Notes under the pieces: model-generated
The model's input: the letters and a program-made list of their open reading frames with translations, nothing else
Told to the model about the DNA's origin: nothing
Databases searched by the model: none
Shown here: piece by piece, positions 1-6,962 of the stretch
Position numbering within the stretch: position 1 is the stretch's first letter
How the letters are laid out: each line of letters starts with the position of its first letter
Source: an uncultured Lachnospiraceae bacterium
GTDB lineage: Bacteria; Bacillota; Clostridia; Lachnospirales; Lachnospiraceae
Direction: 5' to 3'
Length of the DNA: 11,471 nt
Assembly (NCBI GenBank): GCA_902782625.1
Contig: CACZNZ010000097.1
Span: forward strand, 1 to 11,471
Position numbers and translations under genes: made by a program

Positions 1-1059
1 ATCAATCTGGAAACCGGAGAAGAGACAAATTTTGAATGTGAAGATGATCAGAGAATCAGAGCCGTGGGCTTCCTCACCAATGATTTTATCTACGGGACCG
101 CACAGGCAGAAGATGTCCAGGGAAGCGGCAAGGAAGTGACAGTCTTTCCAATGCCGGTTCTGCACATTGTGGACAGTAAAGGCAACAAGGTGAAGGATTA
201 CAAAAAGAAAAACAGGTATGTTCTTGATACACAGATTGCCGGAGCGGTCCTCCGGATGAAACTAGGGATCCGTAAAGGGAATAGATTTGCAGAGAGTCCT
301 GAGGACGACTTTATCCGTTATAAGGAAGATGATAATAAATCTGCTGTGACGTTAAGTAACAAATATTCCACTACCTACATGAATCAGCTGTATCTGAAAT
401 TCCCGGAATATGTCTATATCCAGATTGCCCCGGATCTTGTGTTGACGCAGGTTGCCGTTGATGAAGATGACAGAACGATCAGGCTGAGTAAGAGCGGCGA
501 TGTTTCCATGCAGTATTTCGTCTATGCAGGAGGAAGGAAACAGGGAACATACAGTAACCTTTCTGAAGCCATCGCCAAGGCCGATGAAGCAAGAGGCAAT
601 GTCATTGACTCTACGGAGAAAACGGTATGGCAGTGCATCTTTCCGGATTATGGTATTGTGGCCGGGATGGATCATGTGAAAAAAACAAAGTCTAAACGAA
701 GATCTCTGGAAGCATGTCTTTCTATGATCGCTGAGCTGAACGGTAAAAAACTGACGGTGGAATCAATCTATGCCATGTCAGGGACGATTGAAGAGAGACT
801 GGAGACCTGTTCGGGTTATCCTGCCATGAATCTTACCGGGTGCAGTGTGAATGAAGTGCTTTACTATATCAGTGCCGGTATGCCGGTGCTTGCAAGATTC
901 AGTGAGAAGCGTTATGTTATTCTCATGAGTTATAATTCTACGAAACTGAGATATCTTGATCCGATAACCGGGCTTTCCACGGTTACCGGGCGTAAGGAGC
1001 TGACGCAGAAACTGGCGGAGGCAGGCAACGAGTTCTATTCTTATCAGAAGAGTGAATAG
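1..1059 (+). CDS. C39-peptidase-like protein, C-terminal part (5' end outside window)
   Basis: The frame is open from the first base, so this is the 3' part of a longer gene; the GTG at 64 is internal and has no ribosome binding site. The first 200 or so residues alternate short hydrophobic and polar segments and look beta-rich, perhaps the end of an extracytoplasmic propeller or sandwich; this is a guess. Residues 230-325 resemble a papain-like C39 domain: a helix ending A-C-L-S-M-I (238-243), a strand K-R-Y-V-I-L (303-308) and a D-P turn (320-321). Aligned to the family motif D-C-G-x-A-x-L-S-M, the catalytic Cys position is Ser235, and the catalytic His before Y-V-I-L is Arg304. The upstream Gln is also missing, so the domain is probably not a working protease. 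The PBP gene starts 17 bp downstream, which suggests an operon and a cell-envelope role. The true function is unknown. Confidence 0.72.
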   Translation: MNLETGEETNFECEDDQRIRAVGFLTNDFIYGTAQAEDVQGSGKEVTVFPMPVLHIVDSKGNKVKDYKKKNRYVLDTQIAGAVLRMKLGIRKGNRFAESPEDDFIRYKEDDNKSAVTLSNKYSTTYMNQLYLKFPEYVYIQIAPDLVLTQVAVDEDDRTIRLSKSGDVSMQYFVYAGGRKQGTYSNLSEAIAKADEARGNVIDSTEKTVWQCIFPDYGIVAGMDHVKKTKSKRRSLEACLSMIAELNGKKLTVESIYAMSGTIEERLETCSGYPAMNLTGCSVNEVLYYISAGMPVLARFSEKRYVILMSYNSTKLRYLDPITGLSTVTGRKELTQKLAEAGNEFYSYQKSE

Positions 1060-1065
1060 AGTTAC

Positions 1066-1071
1066 AGGAGG
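1066..1071 (+). promoter_or_regulatory. Ribosome binding site of the class A PBP gene
   Basis: A perfect AGGAGG ends 5 nt before the ATG at 1077. It lies in the 17-bp gap after the upstream stop codon, which fixes the PBP start and fits co-transcription with the upstream gene. Confidence 0.85.
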
Positions 1072-1076
1072 TTATT

Positions 1077-3149
1077 ATGAGCCAGAAAAATGAGAAGGCG
1101 AACCAGAACGAAGGGAAGGGCAGGCGGAAAAAAAGAAGAAAACAAAAGCAGTACTTATTCTGGAGGATTGTCAGAATCTGGGGTGCCTGTCTGGTGATTG
1201 CATTTATTGCCCTGGGAGTGCTGGTGATTTACCGGGCCGCCATACCATTTGCCCAGGCTTATCTGAATGCAAGAAAGGTAGTTAACGAGAGCAGTGTGGA
1301 TACCTTCCGTTCGGAACAGACTTCCATCATCTATGATTCAAAAGATAAGGAAATGAAGAAACTCAAAGGAGATAAGGATGTCTACTACCTGGAGTACAAT
1401 GAGATCCCGGATGCAGCCAAGCTTGCCCTGATCTCCACAGAAGATAAACACTTTACGACACACCGGGGAGTAGATTTGATCGGTATTACAAGAGCCGTGC
1501 TGTCCCTGGTTCTTCACAGGGGACAGATCACGATGGGAGGCAGTACCATAACCCAGCAGCTGGCCAAACTGGTCTTCCTCAATTTTGACAGGACCTACAG
1601 CAGGAAAATCAAAGAAGCTTTGATTGCAACCTTCCTGGAACAAAAATATACGAAAGAGCAGATTCTGGAATTCTATCTGAACAATGTCTACTTTGCCAAC
1701 AGCTATTATGGAATAGAAGCGGCAGCGGAAGGATATTTTGATAAGACATCAGATGAACTCACAATCTCCCAGATCGCCTTCCTATGTGCGATTCCAAACA
1801 GTCCCAGCCGTTATGACCCGATTGAGAATAAAAAGAATACCCTGGAAAGAAGAGACAGGATCTTAAACAGTATGTATCAGGATGGTTATATTGATGAGGA
1901 TCAGTATAAAGCATCCCTCGAGGAAGAGATTTCCCTGCTTACCAGGGCAGAGGCACGGACCAATGACTATGCACAGACTTACATTATCAAATGTGCAGCA
2001 GAAGCATTGATGAAGAAAGAAGGCTTCGAGTTTCAGACAAAGTTTGATTCTGAAAAGGCAAGAAAAGCTTACGATGAAGACTATTCGGAGATGTACAACA
2101 CCTGCAGGGCAAAGCTGAATACAGCAGGATACCGCATCTATACTTCCATTGATACGCAGGCACAGCAGATGCTTCAGGATTCCGTGGCTACAGGCCTTGC
2201 CGAGTTTACAGAAAAGACGGACGACGGTGTATTTAAAGTTCAGGGCTCGGCTGTCTGCATTGACAATGATACCGGCATGGTAGTTGCTATCGTAGGAGGA
2301 AGGGAAGAAAACCAGGAAGGATACGGACTGAACCGTGCCTACCAGAGTTACCGTCAGCCAGGAAGTTCGATCAAACCTGTTCTGGTTTACGGACCCGCAC
2401 TTGATAAAGGCTATGTTCCGGATTCCACGCTTGATGATACAAGAATGCAGGGAAAAGATTCCGTATCAAATGCAGGCTATTCCTATTCCGGCTATATTTC
2501 TCTCAGGTATGCAGTCCAGAAGTCAAGTAATGTGGCAACATACCGACTGTACCAGAAACTAGGATCGAAAACATGTATGGCATATCTGGAAAAGCTGCAT
2601 TTTAACGGACTGGATAAAAAAGATTATAAATACGATACGACCTCTCTGGGTGGATTTACCAAAGGAGTCAATGCGGTAGAGATGGCAGCAAGCTATGCCA
2701 CGATTGAAAATGATGGAAAGTACCGCCATCCGGATTGTATCGAAAAGATCACCGATACAGAGGGCAATGAGGTATATAATTGTGAGAAAGATTACGGAGA
2801 AGAGAAAGTATATACCAAAAACGGTGCCCGCATGATGACGGACGTTCTGGAGAGTTGTGTAAGTTCACGTCGGGGAACCGCTTCGGTCTGCCGACTGGAT
2901 GTGGATATGCCTGTAGCATGTAAGACAGGTACCACCACAGACAATGTAGACGGGTGGCTTTGTGGATATTCCCCATATTATACGACAGCAGTATGGGTTG
3001 GAAGAGATGTCTATAAACCGGTAGATAATCTGTCAGGCAATACCTATCCCGCAGATGTGTGGAAAAATTTTATGGATAAGATGCACCGCAATCTGGCCCG
3101 GAAAGAATTTAAAAAACCGACAGAAGTAAGGGAGAATATCCCAGATTAA
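1077..3149 (+). CDS. Class A penicillin-binding protein (PBP1A-type peptidoglycan glycosyltransferase/transpeptidase)
   Basis: This bifunctional wall synthase of 690 aa polymerises lipid II into glycan strands and crosslinks the stem peptides outside the membrane. The N-terminus is a short Lys/Arg-rich cytoplasmic tail (residues 1-25) followed by one membrane anchor (about 29-55). The glycosyltransferase family 51 domain spans about 90-270 and keeps its motifs: E-D-x-x-F-x-x-H-R-G with catalytic Glu122, G-G-S-T-I-T-Q-Q (154-161), R-K-I-K-E (176-180) and Y-L-N-N-V-Y-F (200-206). The penicillin-binding transpeptidase domain has S-S-I-K with nucleophile Ser430, S-S-N (483-485) and K-T-G-T (616-619). 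All key residues are present, and the length is ordinary for the family. The protein ends soon after the transpeptidase fold and has no long Gly/Asn-rich or PASTA tail. It probably shares a transcript with the C39-like gene upstream and ends at tandem terminators. Confidence 0.96.
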   Translation: MSQKNEKANQNEGKGRRKKRRKQKQYLFWRIVRIWGACLVIAFIALGVLVIYRAAIPFAQAYLNARKVVNESSVDTFRSEQTSIIYDSKDKEMKKLKGDKDVYYLEYNEIPDAAKLALISTEDKHFTTHRGVDLIGITRAVLSLVLHRGQITMGGSTITQQLAKLVFLNFDRTYSRKIKEALIATFLEQKYTKEQILEFYLNNVYFANSYYGIEAAAEGYFDKTSDELTISQIAFLCAIPNSPSRYDPIENKKNTLERRDRILNSMYQDGYIDEDQYKASLEEEISLLTRAEARTNDYAQTYIIKCAAEALMKKEGFEFQTKFDSEKARKAYDEDYSEMYNTCRAKLNTAGYRIYTSIDTQAQQMLQDSVATGLAEFTEKTDDGVFKVQGSAVCIDNDTGMVVAIVGGREENQEGYGLNRAYQSYRQPGSSIKPVLVYGPALDKGYVPDSTLDDTRMQGKDSVSNAGYSYSGYISLRYAVQKSSNVATYRLYQKLGSKTCMAYLEKLHFNGLDKKDYKYDTTSLGGFTKGVNAVEMAASYATIENDGKYRHPDCIEKITDTEGNEVYNCEKDYGEEKVYTKNGARMMTDVLESCVSSRRGTASVCRLDVDMPVACKTGTTTDNVDGWLCGYSPYYTTAVWVGRDVYKPVDNLSGNTYPADVWKNFMDKMHRNLARKEFKKPTEVRENIPD

Positions 3150-3152
3150 AAT

Positions 3153-3195
3153 AACGCCAGGACCCTTGCAAGTATACAAGGATCCTGGCGTTTTT
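3153..3195 (+). terminator. Rho-independent terminator after the PBP gene, probably bidirectional
   Basis: A 16-bp stem with one mismatch (arms 3153-3168 and 3177-3192) closes an 8-nt loop and runs into TTTTT on the + strand. The minus strand also has a T-rich run (TTATTTTAA) after the same stem, so it could terminate the convergent prs transcript too. Confidence 0.88.
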
Positions 3196-3196
3196 A

Positions 3197-3226
3197 GGGC
3201 TGTTAAAGTGACAGCCCCCTTTTTTT
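3197..3226 (+). terminator. Second, tandem terminator
   Basis: GGGCTGT (3197-3203) and ACAGCCC (3211-3217) form a perfect 7-bp stem around a 7-nt loop, followed by T7 at 3220-3226. The T-run is on the + strand, so it acts as a back-up for the PBP transcript. It ends 2 bp before the prs stop codon. Confidence 0.8.
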
Positions 3227-3228
3227 GT

Positions 3229-4422
3229 TTAGTCTTCTTCTTTAATAGTATGATATTTTTCGTACTCAGCCAGTCTGGATTTGATACGGTCGTGCGGATT
3301 TAAGATTGTGCTGATCGAGGAGTTGTGGTTGATAGAATCGATCAGTAAGGCGATGTATTTTGCTACGTCGCAGCTCTCATACCATGGTCTTGTGAATAAA
3401 TCCGGACGCTGATAAGTGCAGTTTGTCGTGATTACTTTGTAGATCAGACCGTTTTTATGAGCCTCATCGAATTTCTCTAATCCGTTGGTAAACATACCGA
3501 AGGTCGACAGGCAGAATACCCTTTTGGCATTTCTTCGTTTCAATTCCCTTGCAACATCGAGCATACTGTCTCCTGAAGAGATCATATCGTCGATGATCAA
3601 AACATCTTTTCCTTCTACGGAATCCCCAAGGAACTCGTGGGCTACGATAGGATTCCTTCCGTCTACGATTACAGAATAATCACGTCTCTTGTAGAACATA
3701 CCGATGTCTACCTCGAGCACGTTAGCAAAATAGATGGCTCTTTGCATCGCTCCCTCATCCGGGCTGATGACCATCATATGGTCGCTGTCGATCTGAAGGT
3801 CGTCGGTAGAACGCAGCAGGGTTTTTACGAACTGATAAGTTGGCATGATATTGTCGAAACCACTGAGCGGTATCGCATTCTGCACGCGAGGATCATGTGC
3901 GTCAAAAGTCAGCACATTATCTACACCCATGTTATAGAGTTCCTGAAGCATAAAGGCACAGTCAAGGGATTCTCTGGCATTACGGCGGTGCTGCCGGCTC
4001 TCGTAGAGGAACGGCAGGATGACGGTAATGCTGTTGGGCTTTCCGGAAGCCGCACCGATCAGCCTTTTGACATCTGCATAAATATCATCAGGGGACATGT
4101 GGTTTTTGTGTCCGCAAACTGTATATTCCAGACTGTAATTCAGAACATCCGCAAGAATGTACAGATCTACTCCACGGACGGAATCGGCGATAAAACCTTT
4201 TGCCTCACCGGTTCCGAATCGAGGACAGTTTGCGTTGATAAGATAGTTGTCTTTCGTATATTCTTTGTACAGGATTTCTCCTTGATGAGCATGTTCAATA
4301 TCCTGTCTCCACCCAACAATGTAATCATTGATTCTCTTTCCGAGTTCAGCACAGCTTGGATGAACGATGATTCCCAGCTGCCCTACCGGTGCTGTCCTAA
4401 ATTTTGTGTCGTCTGGTCTCAT
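3229..4422 (-). CDS. prs: Ribose-phosphate pyrophosphokinase (PRPP synthetase), long divergent form
   Basis: This enzyme makes 5-phosphoribosyl 1-pyrophosphate from ribose 5-phosphate and ATP in the cytoplasm, for purine, pyrimidine, NAD, His and Trp synthesis. At 397 aa it is clearly longer than the usual 310-320 aa. Recognisable elements in order are an R-Q-H-R-R loop (143-147), D-A-H (174-176) at the place of the family D-L-H catalytic motif, K-R-R (245-247), and the phosphoribosyltransferase signature I-I-D-D-M-I-S-S-G-D-S (276-286). That last loop differs from the common D-T-G-G-T or D-T-A-G-T form. Extra length lies at the N-terminus, in the first domain (about 40-110) and in a charged tail (375-397). 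The catalytic landmarks suggest activity, but allosteric behaviour may differ. The start is fixed by AAAGGAGG 6 nt upstream. The gene is convergent with the PBP gene and follows the helicase loader gene on the same strand, with its own candidate promoter. Confidence 0.88.
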   Translation of the reverse strand: MRPDDTKFRTAPVGQLGIIVHPSCAELGKRINDYIVGWRQDIEHAHQGEILYKEYTKDNYLINANCPRFGTGEAKGFIADSVRGVDLYILADVLNYSLEYTVCGHKNHMSPDDIYADVKRLIGAASGKPNSITVILPFLYESRQHRRNARESLDCAFMLQELYNMGVDNVLTFDAHDPRVQNAIPLSGFDNIMPTYQFVKTLLRSTDDLQIDSDHMMVISPDEGAMQRAIYFANVLEVDIGMFYKRRDYSVIVDGRNPIVAHEFLGDSVEGKDVLIIDDMISSGDSMLDVARELKRRNAKRVFCLSTFGMFTNGLEKFDEAHKNGLIYKVITTNCTYQRPDLFTRPWYESCDVAKYIALLIDSINHNSSISTILNPHDRIKSRLAEYEKYHTIKEED

Positions 4423-4428
4423 ATGGGG

Positions 4429-4466
4429 CCTCCTTTGAATAAATGAAACTACTGGTGTTATTCAAA
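4429..4466 (-). promoter_or_regulatory. prs leader: inverted repeat overlapping the ribosome binding site
   Basis: TTTGAATAA (4434-4442) and TTATTCAAA (4458-4466) form a perfect 9-bp inverted repeat with a 15-nt spacer. In the minus-strand mRNA the distal arm shares its last three A residues with the AAAGGAGG ribosome binding site (4429-4436). Folding could therefore modulate prs translation, or the DNA palindrome could be an operator. There is no T-run, so it is not a terminator. Confidence 0.5.
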
Positions 4467-4477
4467 TCTCTAAAACC

Positions 4478-4507
4478 TTTATAGCATCTGCTTCTTCTAT
4501 CCGTCAA
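4478..4507 (-). promoter_or_regulatory. Candidate sigma-A-type promoter for prs
   Basis: On the minus strand, TTGACG (4502-4507) and TATAAA (4478-4483) are 18 bp apart, and TGC directly precedes the -10 box (an extended -10). The -35 box lies inside the last codons of the helicase loader gene. The predicted transcript would start near 4471, about 49 nt before the prs start codon. Confidence 0.6.
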
Positions 4508-5513
4508 GGGATGACAAAGCTTTTTTAATACGGATATCATCTCCGATGATGGAGAGGACCGTATAAGACTCGATAATTCTCGAAGAGATTCTTTCCGAAT
4601 AAATCGAAGAAATCTGTTCGAGTGATAGGTTGGTATTGATCACGGTGGATCGTTTCTGCAGAATTCTCTCATTCATGCAGAGAAACAGCCTGGAATTGAT
4701 GAACGCATTGGTCAGTTCTGTCCCCAGGTCATCGATGATGAGCAGTTCACATTGAAGGATATCTTCTTCAGAGACTAACGAGTTGTTTGAACGATGAAAT
4801 GCCTGATCTTCCAATATCTTAAACAGTTGGAAAGCCGTCAGATAAAGCACTTGTTTTCCTTCTGTCAGCAGTTCGTTGCCGAGACAGCGGGAAAGATGCG
4901 TCTTGCCTACGCCGGTATTACCGGTGATCAGAAGATTTTCTCCGGTCTGCCGGTCAAAGTTCCGGACAAATTCCCTGCAGGCAGCCATAATATTCTCGAT
5001 GTTCTCTCTCGGAGAGATGCCTGCCTTCCTGTTGACCTTGTTAGAATAATAAGAAAAACGAAAGGAAGAAAACCGCTCTTTTTCATTCTCTGGATCCAGC
5101 CCGGAATGAACCGCAAGGATCCGGCGGATTTTTTCTTCAAGGCAGGTACATCTGCGATTATCGATATAACCGGTATCTTTACATTTCTCACAAAGATAAA
5201 TCGGATCGAGATAATCGGGAGGATATCCGTGCTCGATAAGAAGGTGGACCCTTTTACGGGACAGTTCCTGTACTCTGTCATGGATCCGTCGTCCGGACAG
5301 ATCCGAAGCCTGATCTGCATCAGGTTCCTGTGCGTAAAGAAGGTGTCTCGCTTCTTCGAGAGAAATGTGAGCAATCTCCTTGTCAATAGACGCTATCTCT
5401 GGAATGGAATCCGCAACCTGATCGCGACGTTCAATGATCAGAAGTTCGTGTGATCTTCGCAGCTGGTCATATTCATCCATGATATCCTGGAGCTGTCTTG
5501 CTGTGATAGCCAT
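4497..5513 (-). CDS. DnaC/DnaI-type AAA+ replicative helicase loader
   Basis: This 338-aa ATPase probably loads the replicative DNA helicase ring at origins and restarted forks. The N-terminal 100 residues are charged and helical. A likely zinc site follows, C-E-K-C at 108-111 and C-T-C at 122-124, as in clostridial DnaI/DnaC loaders. The AAA+ domain (about 175-338) has Walker A G-N-T-G-V-G-K-T (198-205), Walker B L-L-I-I-D-D (257-262), sensor-like V-I-N-T-N (291-295) and an arginine-finger-like S-E-R-I-S-S-R (306-312). The start is set by AAAGGAGG (5519-5526) 5 nt upstream. It begins 18 bp after the DnaD-like gene, so the two are very likely co-transcribed. IstB of insertion sequences is a homologue, but no transposase, terminal repeats or IS partner are present. 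The N-terminal zinc region and the DnaD neighbour favour the loader role. Confidence 0.9.
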   Translation of the reverse strand: MAITARQLQDIMDEYDQLRRSHELLIIERRDQVADSIPEIASIDKEIAHISLEEARHLLYAQEPDADQASDLSGRRIHDRVQELSRKRVHLLIEHGYPPDYLDPIYLCEKCKDTGYIDNRRCTCLEEKIRRILAVHSGLDPENEKERFSSFRFSYYSNKVNRKAGISPRENIENIMAACREFVRNFDRQTGENLLITGNTGVGKTHLSRCLGNELLTEGKQVLYLTAFQLFKILEDQAFHRSNNSLVSEEDILQCELLIIDDLGTELTNAFINSRLFLCMNERILQKRSTVINTNLSLEQISSIYSERISSRIIESYTVLSIIGDDIRIKKALSSLDG

Positions 5514-5531
5514 ATGTTCCTCCTTTAAAGA

Positions 5532-6551
5532 TCATCGGCGGGTCTTCTGCCGCAGGTGGGATTCAAGCTTATCATAATCATAATTACGCTGTTCGAAATT
5601 ATGAAATGCATTGCTCTTTTCTTTAGGGCCGGCCTGAGACACGGCCTGATTTCTGGAGGTATTCCGGTGGATCTCATCAAGAGCCCTGACATCTTCCATG
5701 CTGGTGACATCGGCTTCATGCCAGTCTTTTAAGATCTTGTCAGCGTAAGGAAAACTTGCCTGATGAGTGGCGATCATAGTGCGGTTGCACGCTTCCATGA
5801 TCAATTCCTGTGAAAGGCCGAGGTTGTTCCAGGACTCAATGTAAGACAATTCCGAAGAAGCCGGGTTGCGCCCCTGAATCCCAAAAGCTTTCATCACGGC
5901 AAAAGACAGTCTGGTATGAGAGACAGTACGCTCTTTCGCCATCTTGACTGTTGCAATACCGTCCTGGTACCACGCGATGGCAACCTTTTCGATATAACGT
6001 ATGCTCTTTTTCCCTCTCCCGACACAGTATTCGATCAGGTAATCCATCAGTTCTGAAGAAAAGGCCAGCTGATCTCTGATGTAGCAAAGACTGTTCAGCT
6101 CTGTAGATGAAAAAGGTCTGCCGATGTATGTCTCGGCCATAAAGATGGTTCTCTCGAAATCCTCATCCTGAGTTACATTTTTCATCTCTACCGGACTTCT
6201 CATGAGTTTGATGGGTATCTGCCTGTCCGACGCTGGGTTTACAGACTGCGGGTCTGGTACAGTAACATCAACAGCTTCTTCAGGCTTTTCGCCACAGGGT
6301 TTCTCGCTGGTGAGAACGCCCTCCTGCTTCCAGTAGTTGATGGCTCTAAGAATATCTTTTCTGGTAAGTTCGAGTCTGTCAGCAAGCAGATCCGGCGTGA
6401 TCTGTGTCCCGCTCCCCTGAAGACGCAGTATCATAAGATAAATCTTTACGTATTCGCCGTCCGCTTTGGTCATATGTTCATCAATAAAATCGTTGGGGAG
6501 TATAGTAATATTATTTTGTATATTTCCTGTCACGGTAATCTGATGATCCAT
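5532..6551 (-). CDS. DnaD/DnaB-type primosome protein with two DnaD C-terminal domains
   Basis: This 339-aa protein belongs to the Firmicutes DnaD/DnaB primosome family, which remodels origin DNA and recruits helicase and loader. Residues about 15-85 look like a winged helix (D-F-I-D near 21, then the helix L-L-A-D-R-L-E-L-T-R-K-D-I-L). A polar linker (86-130) follows. There are then two DnaD-type C-terminal domains in tandem: about 136-196, ending Y-I-E-K-V-A-I-A-W (186-194), and about 221-281, ending Y-A-D-K-I-L-K-D-W (269-277). Each carries the family Y-x-x-x-I/V-x-x-x-W signature. The tail (295-339) is polar and probably disordered. One winged helix plus two repeats recalls B. subtilis DnaB as well as DnaD, so either name could apply. 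An AAGGA motif (6561-6565) lies 9 nt before the ATG. It heads the unit with the helicase loader and faces the DnaA-box region. Confidence 0.88.
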   Translation of the reverse strand: MDHQITVTGNIQNNITILPNDFIDEHMTKADGEYVKIYLMILRLQGSGTQITPDLLADRLELTRKDILRAINYWKQEGVLTSEKPCGEKPEEAVDVTVPDPQSVNPASDRQIPIKLMRSPVEMKNVTQDEDFERTIFMAETYIGRPFSSTELNSLCYIRDQLAFSSELMDYLIEYCVGRGKKSIRYIEKVAIAWYQDGIATVKMAKERTVSHTRLSFAVMKAFGIQGRNPASSELSYIESWNNLGLSQELIMEACNRTMIATHQASFPYADKILKDWHEADVTSMEDVRALDEIHRNTSRNQAVSQAGPKEKSNAFHNFEQRNYDYDKLESHLRQKTRR

Positions 6552-6662
6552 AGTTTCGTTTCCTTGGTAAAAATGACATAATTTCTGCGTGTGTGTTTAC
6601 AATCTAATCGTTGGTATCATATCATATTCTGCTCTAAAAAAACAGTGTCCTCCTTGATTGAA

Positions 6663-6683
6663 AATGTGGATATCTATGTGGAA
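6663..6683 (+). repeat. 21-bp direct repeat, copy 1
   Basis: This copy is identical to 6730-6750 over 21 bp. It contains TGTGGATAT (6665-6673), one base from a DnaA box in TGTGGATAA orientation, and a weaker TGTGGAAAG 12 bp further on (6677-6685). Confidence 0.85.
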
Positions 6684-6729
6684 AGAAGAGGGATAAATTT
6701 TGGATGGATGAATCGTCAATCATGTGCAC

Positions 6730-6750
6730 AATGTGGATATCTATGTGGAA
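6730..6750 (+). repeat. 21-bp direct repeat, copy 2
   Basis: This is the exact second copy, 67 bp after the first. It contains TGTGGATAT (6732-6740) and TGTGGAAGA (6744-6752), with the same 12-bp offset between box-like motifs as in copy 1. Confidence 0.85.
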
Positions 6751-6840
6751 GAAGCAGTATATGTAGTGGGTTACAGACCGAAAATCTGCTTGTTTGGGAA
6801 GAGACATATCAAAATATAGGCCAAAAGAGGGGAAACAGGG

Positions 6841-6849
6841 TGTGGATAA
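6841..6849 (-). promoter_or_regulatory. Perfect DnaA box
   Basis: TGTGGATAA on the + strand is TTATCCACA on the minus strand, the consensus DnaA-binding 9-mer. A degenerate TGTGGTACA follows at 6851-6859. Binding is inferred from sequence only. Confidence 0.65.
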
Positions 6850-6905
6850 CTGTGGTACAGGTTCTGGTAATAACAGGGAAACCCCGAGTGTTTTGGAAAT
6901 AATTT

Positions 6906-6914
6906 TGTGGATAA
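6906..6914 (-). promoter_or_regulatory. Perfect DnaA box next to the murC promoter
   Basis: This is a second exact TTATCCACA (minus strand) in the same orientation as the other boxes. It ends 16 bp before the -35 box of the rightward promoter, close enough for bound DnaA to affect murC transcription. Confidence 0.65.
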
Positions 6915-6930
6915 GTTTTTTTGCCGACGC

Positions 6931-6959
6931 TTGAAACTGAGAATGGCGTGAGGTATACT
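6931..6959 (+). promoter_or_regulatory. Sigma-A-type promoter for murC
   Basis: TTGAAA (6931-6936) and TATACT (6954-6959) are separated by exactly 17 bp. Transcription would begin near 6966, giving a leader of about 220 nt before murC that contains the whole three-hairpin block. Confidence 0.8.
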
Positions 6960-6962
6960 ATA

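Noticed and set aside
64..66. GTG as the start of the first gene
   Set aside because: The frame is open to base 1 and there is no ribosome binding site before the GTG, so the gene begins outside the window.
3637..4446. A 269-codon open frame antisense to prs
   Set aside because: It is the shadow of the well-supported prs gene; no start signal precedes it and its product has no recognisable motifs.
4794..5453. A 219-codon open frame antisense to the helicase loader gene
   Set aside because: The opposite strand encodes intact Walker A, Walker B and zinc motifs, so this frame is a by-product of codon usage.
4497..5513. IstB-type transposition helper
   Set aside because: No transposase gene, terminal inverted repeats or target duplication flank it, and it pairs with a DnaD-family gene.
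6591..6902. A 103-codon open frame on the + strand in the intergenic region
   Set aside because: It starts at a GTG with no ribosome binding site, runs through the 21-bp repeats and DnaA boxes, and its product resembles no protein I know.
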